Assembly: GCF_013155375.1 (NCBI RefSeq)
Contig: NZ_JABJQY010000002.1
Span: forward strand, 434,001-498,000
Direction of reading: 5' to 3'
Source of the DNA: Nocardioides sp. zg-1308
Lineage (GTDB): Bacteria; Actinomycetota; Actinomycetes; Propionibacteriales; Nocardioidaceae
DNA length: 64,000 nt
The position numbers and the translations under genes were made by a program. Shown in pieces: positions 62,977-64,000 of this stretch. Under the pieces are notes generated by a model, which was not told the origin of the DNA, ran no database searches, and saw nothing but the letters and a program-made list of their open reading frames with translations. How positions within the stretch are numbered: the stretch's first letter is position 1; every line of letters begins with the position of its first letter.

Positions 62977-64000
62977 ATGGCCGATTTGAACGATCCAAGG
63001 ACCTACTGGTGGCGCAACGCCGTCGTCTACCAGGTGTACGTCCGCAGCTTCGCCGACAGCGACGGTGACGGCGTCGGCGACCTGCCCGGCATCACCTCGC
63101 GGCTGCCGCACCTGGCCGAGCTGGGCGTCGACGCGCTCTGGATCACGCCGTTCTACACCTCGCCGCAGCACGACCACGGCTACGACGTCGCGGACTACAC
63201 CGACGTCGACCCGCTCTTCGGCACGCTCGCCGACGCCGACGACCTCGTCGCCCGGGCCCACGAGCTGGGCCTGCGCGTGGTCGTCGACCTCGTGCCCAAC
63301 CACACCTCCGAGGAGCACGCGTGGTTCCGGGCGGCCCTGGCTGCCGGGCCCGGCAGCCCGGAGCGTGCGCGCTACCTCTTCCGCGACAGCGAGGACGGCC
63401 CGCCCAACAACTGGAGCTCGGTCTTCGGTGGCTCGGCTTGGACCCAGGTCGACGACGGCCAGTGGTACCTCCACCTCTTCGACTCCACCCAGCCCGACCT
63501 CGACTGGCGCAACCCCGAGGTGCCGGCCATGTTCGAGGGCGTCCTGCGGTTCTGGCTGGACCGTGGCGTCGACGGCTTCCGCGTCGACGTGGCGCACGGC
63601 CTCTTCAAGGAGGCGAGCCTGCGCGACCAGGTCGTCGCGGAGGGCGCCACGGCGAGCTCGGGGCAGGTCAACACCGACCACTCGATGGTCGCCCGCGAGC
63701 TCAAGGACGAGCCGATGTGGGACCAGCCCGAGGTCCACGACGTCTACCGCTCGTGGCACGACATCCTCGACGAGGTGGGCCCGGACCGGATGGCCGTGGC
63801 AGAGGCGTGGACCCAGACGCCCGAGTCGACCGTCGCCTTCACCCGCCCCGACGAGCTCGACCAGGCCTTCAACTTCGCCTGGCTCCTCGCGGACTGGTCG
63901 GCCGCCGCCTTCTCCGAGGTCGTCACCAGCACGCTCGAGGCCGTGAAGCCGGTCGGCGCCTCGCCGACGTGGGTGCTCAGCAACCACGACGTCGTACGCC
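62977..64000 (+). CDS. GH13 alpha-glucosidase-type enzyme (3' end outside window)
   Basis: The first 341 residues of a GH13 family hydrolase. WWRNAVVYQVYVRSFADSDG opens the barrel, DLVPNHT lies near residue 104, the nucleophile is Asp204 in GFRVDVAHG, the acid/base Glu276 in AVAEAW, and the third carboxylate Asp338 in LSNHDVVR. Members cleave alpha-1,4/1,6-glucosides such as maltose, isomaltose or trehalose. No signal peptide is seen, so the enzyme is intracellular. The stop codon lies beyond the window. Confidence 0.9.
   Translation, partial: MADLNDPRTYWWRNAVVYQVYVRSFADSDGDGVGDLPGITSRLPHLAELGVDALWITPFYTSPQHDHGYDVADYTDVDPLFGTLADADDLVARAHELGLRVVVDLVPNHTSEEHAWFRAALAAGPGSPERARYLFRDSEDGPPNNWSSVFGGSAWTQVDDGQWYLHLFDSTQPDLDWRNPEVPAMFEGVLRFWLDRGVDGFRVDVAHGLFKEASLRDQVVAEGATASSGQVNTDHSMVARELKDEPMWDQPEVHDVYRSWHDILDEVGPDRMAVAEAWTQTPESTVAFTRPDELDQAFNFAWLLADWSAAAFSEVVTSTLEAVKPVGASPTWVLSNHDVVR

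Overview
This window is very GC-rich DNA that uses many GTG and TTG starts and short ATGA or GTGA overlaps between genes. Its marker genes are actinobacterial: an IdeR-like iron regulator, an RpfB-type resuscitation factor, a GAF-ANTAR protein, a protein O-mannosyltransferase and a SepX/GlpR-type division protein. My best guess is a member of the Nocardioidaceae (Nocardioides-like). That rests on remembered protein style, not on a search. The right half keeps blocks that I recall as conserved across actinobacteria, including mycobacteria: rpfB-rsmA-ispE, tatD-rsmI-pmt, and UGPase-moeA-rimJ-glpR next to 5-FTHF cyclo-ligase, the FmdB/Ruc protein and mscL.

Layout. 1-0.6 kb: partial AbiEi-like gene. 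0.8-14.5 kb: an apparent catabolic island. It holds a lacI regulator with glycerate kinase and, divergently, a complete branched-chain-amino-acid-type ABC importer (binding protein, two permeases, two ATPases). The importer genes run into a Gfo/Idh/MocA oxidoreductase, a DUF993 protein and a xylose-isomerase-like TIM barrel. Two secreted proteins follow: a 3-keto-disaccharide-hydrolase-like protein and a PQQ sugar dehydrogenase-like/LamG protein. 14.5-25.8 kb: miaB, a secreted beta-roll protein, a secreted GH16 enzyme, a 2H phosphoesterase, a gluABCD-type importer, and a tam/VOC pair divergent from marR. 25.8-33.5 kb: a two-component system with an ABC exporter, an ABC-F protein, and a flotillin/NfeD pair. 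33.5-42.1 kb: ispE, rsmA, rpfB, tatD, rsmI, a secreted copper/PKD protein, and pmt. 42.1-45 kb: small or poorly recognised genes, GAF-ANTAR and tRNA-Ala. 45-50.9 kb: division and molybdopterin locus (glpR/sepX, rimJ, moaB/mog, moaC, moeA/glp, UGPase) and 5-FTHF cyclo-ligase. 50.9-57 kb: penicillin-acylase-like enzyme, FmdB/Ruc, a frameshifted SAF gene, mscL, a 59-residue gene, an LCP ligase and tRNA-Arg. 57-64 kb: saccharopine-dehydrogenase-like enzyme, beta-propeller lipoprotein-like protein, DUF2277, sir2, ideR, a hotdog protein, and a GH13 glucosidase cut off by the window edge.

How the parts work together. The first island reads as inducible uptake and intracellular oxidation or cleavage of a sugar-like compound. 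LacI probably acts at tandem operators just downstream of a recognisable promoter. The substrate cannot be named from sequence. Several intergenic palindrome families recur inside the window. One family lies inside the ABC-F reading frame and another supplies the last codons and stop of sir2. A single-base frameshift breaks the SAF-domain gene.
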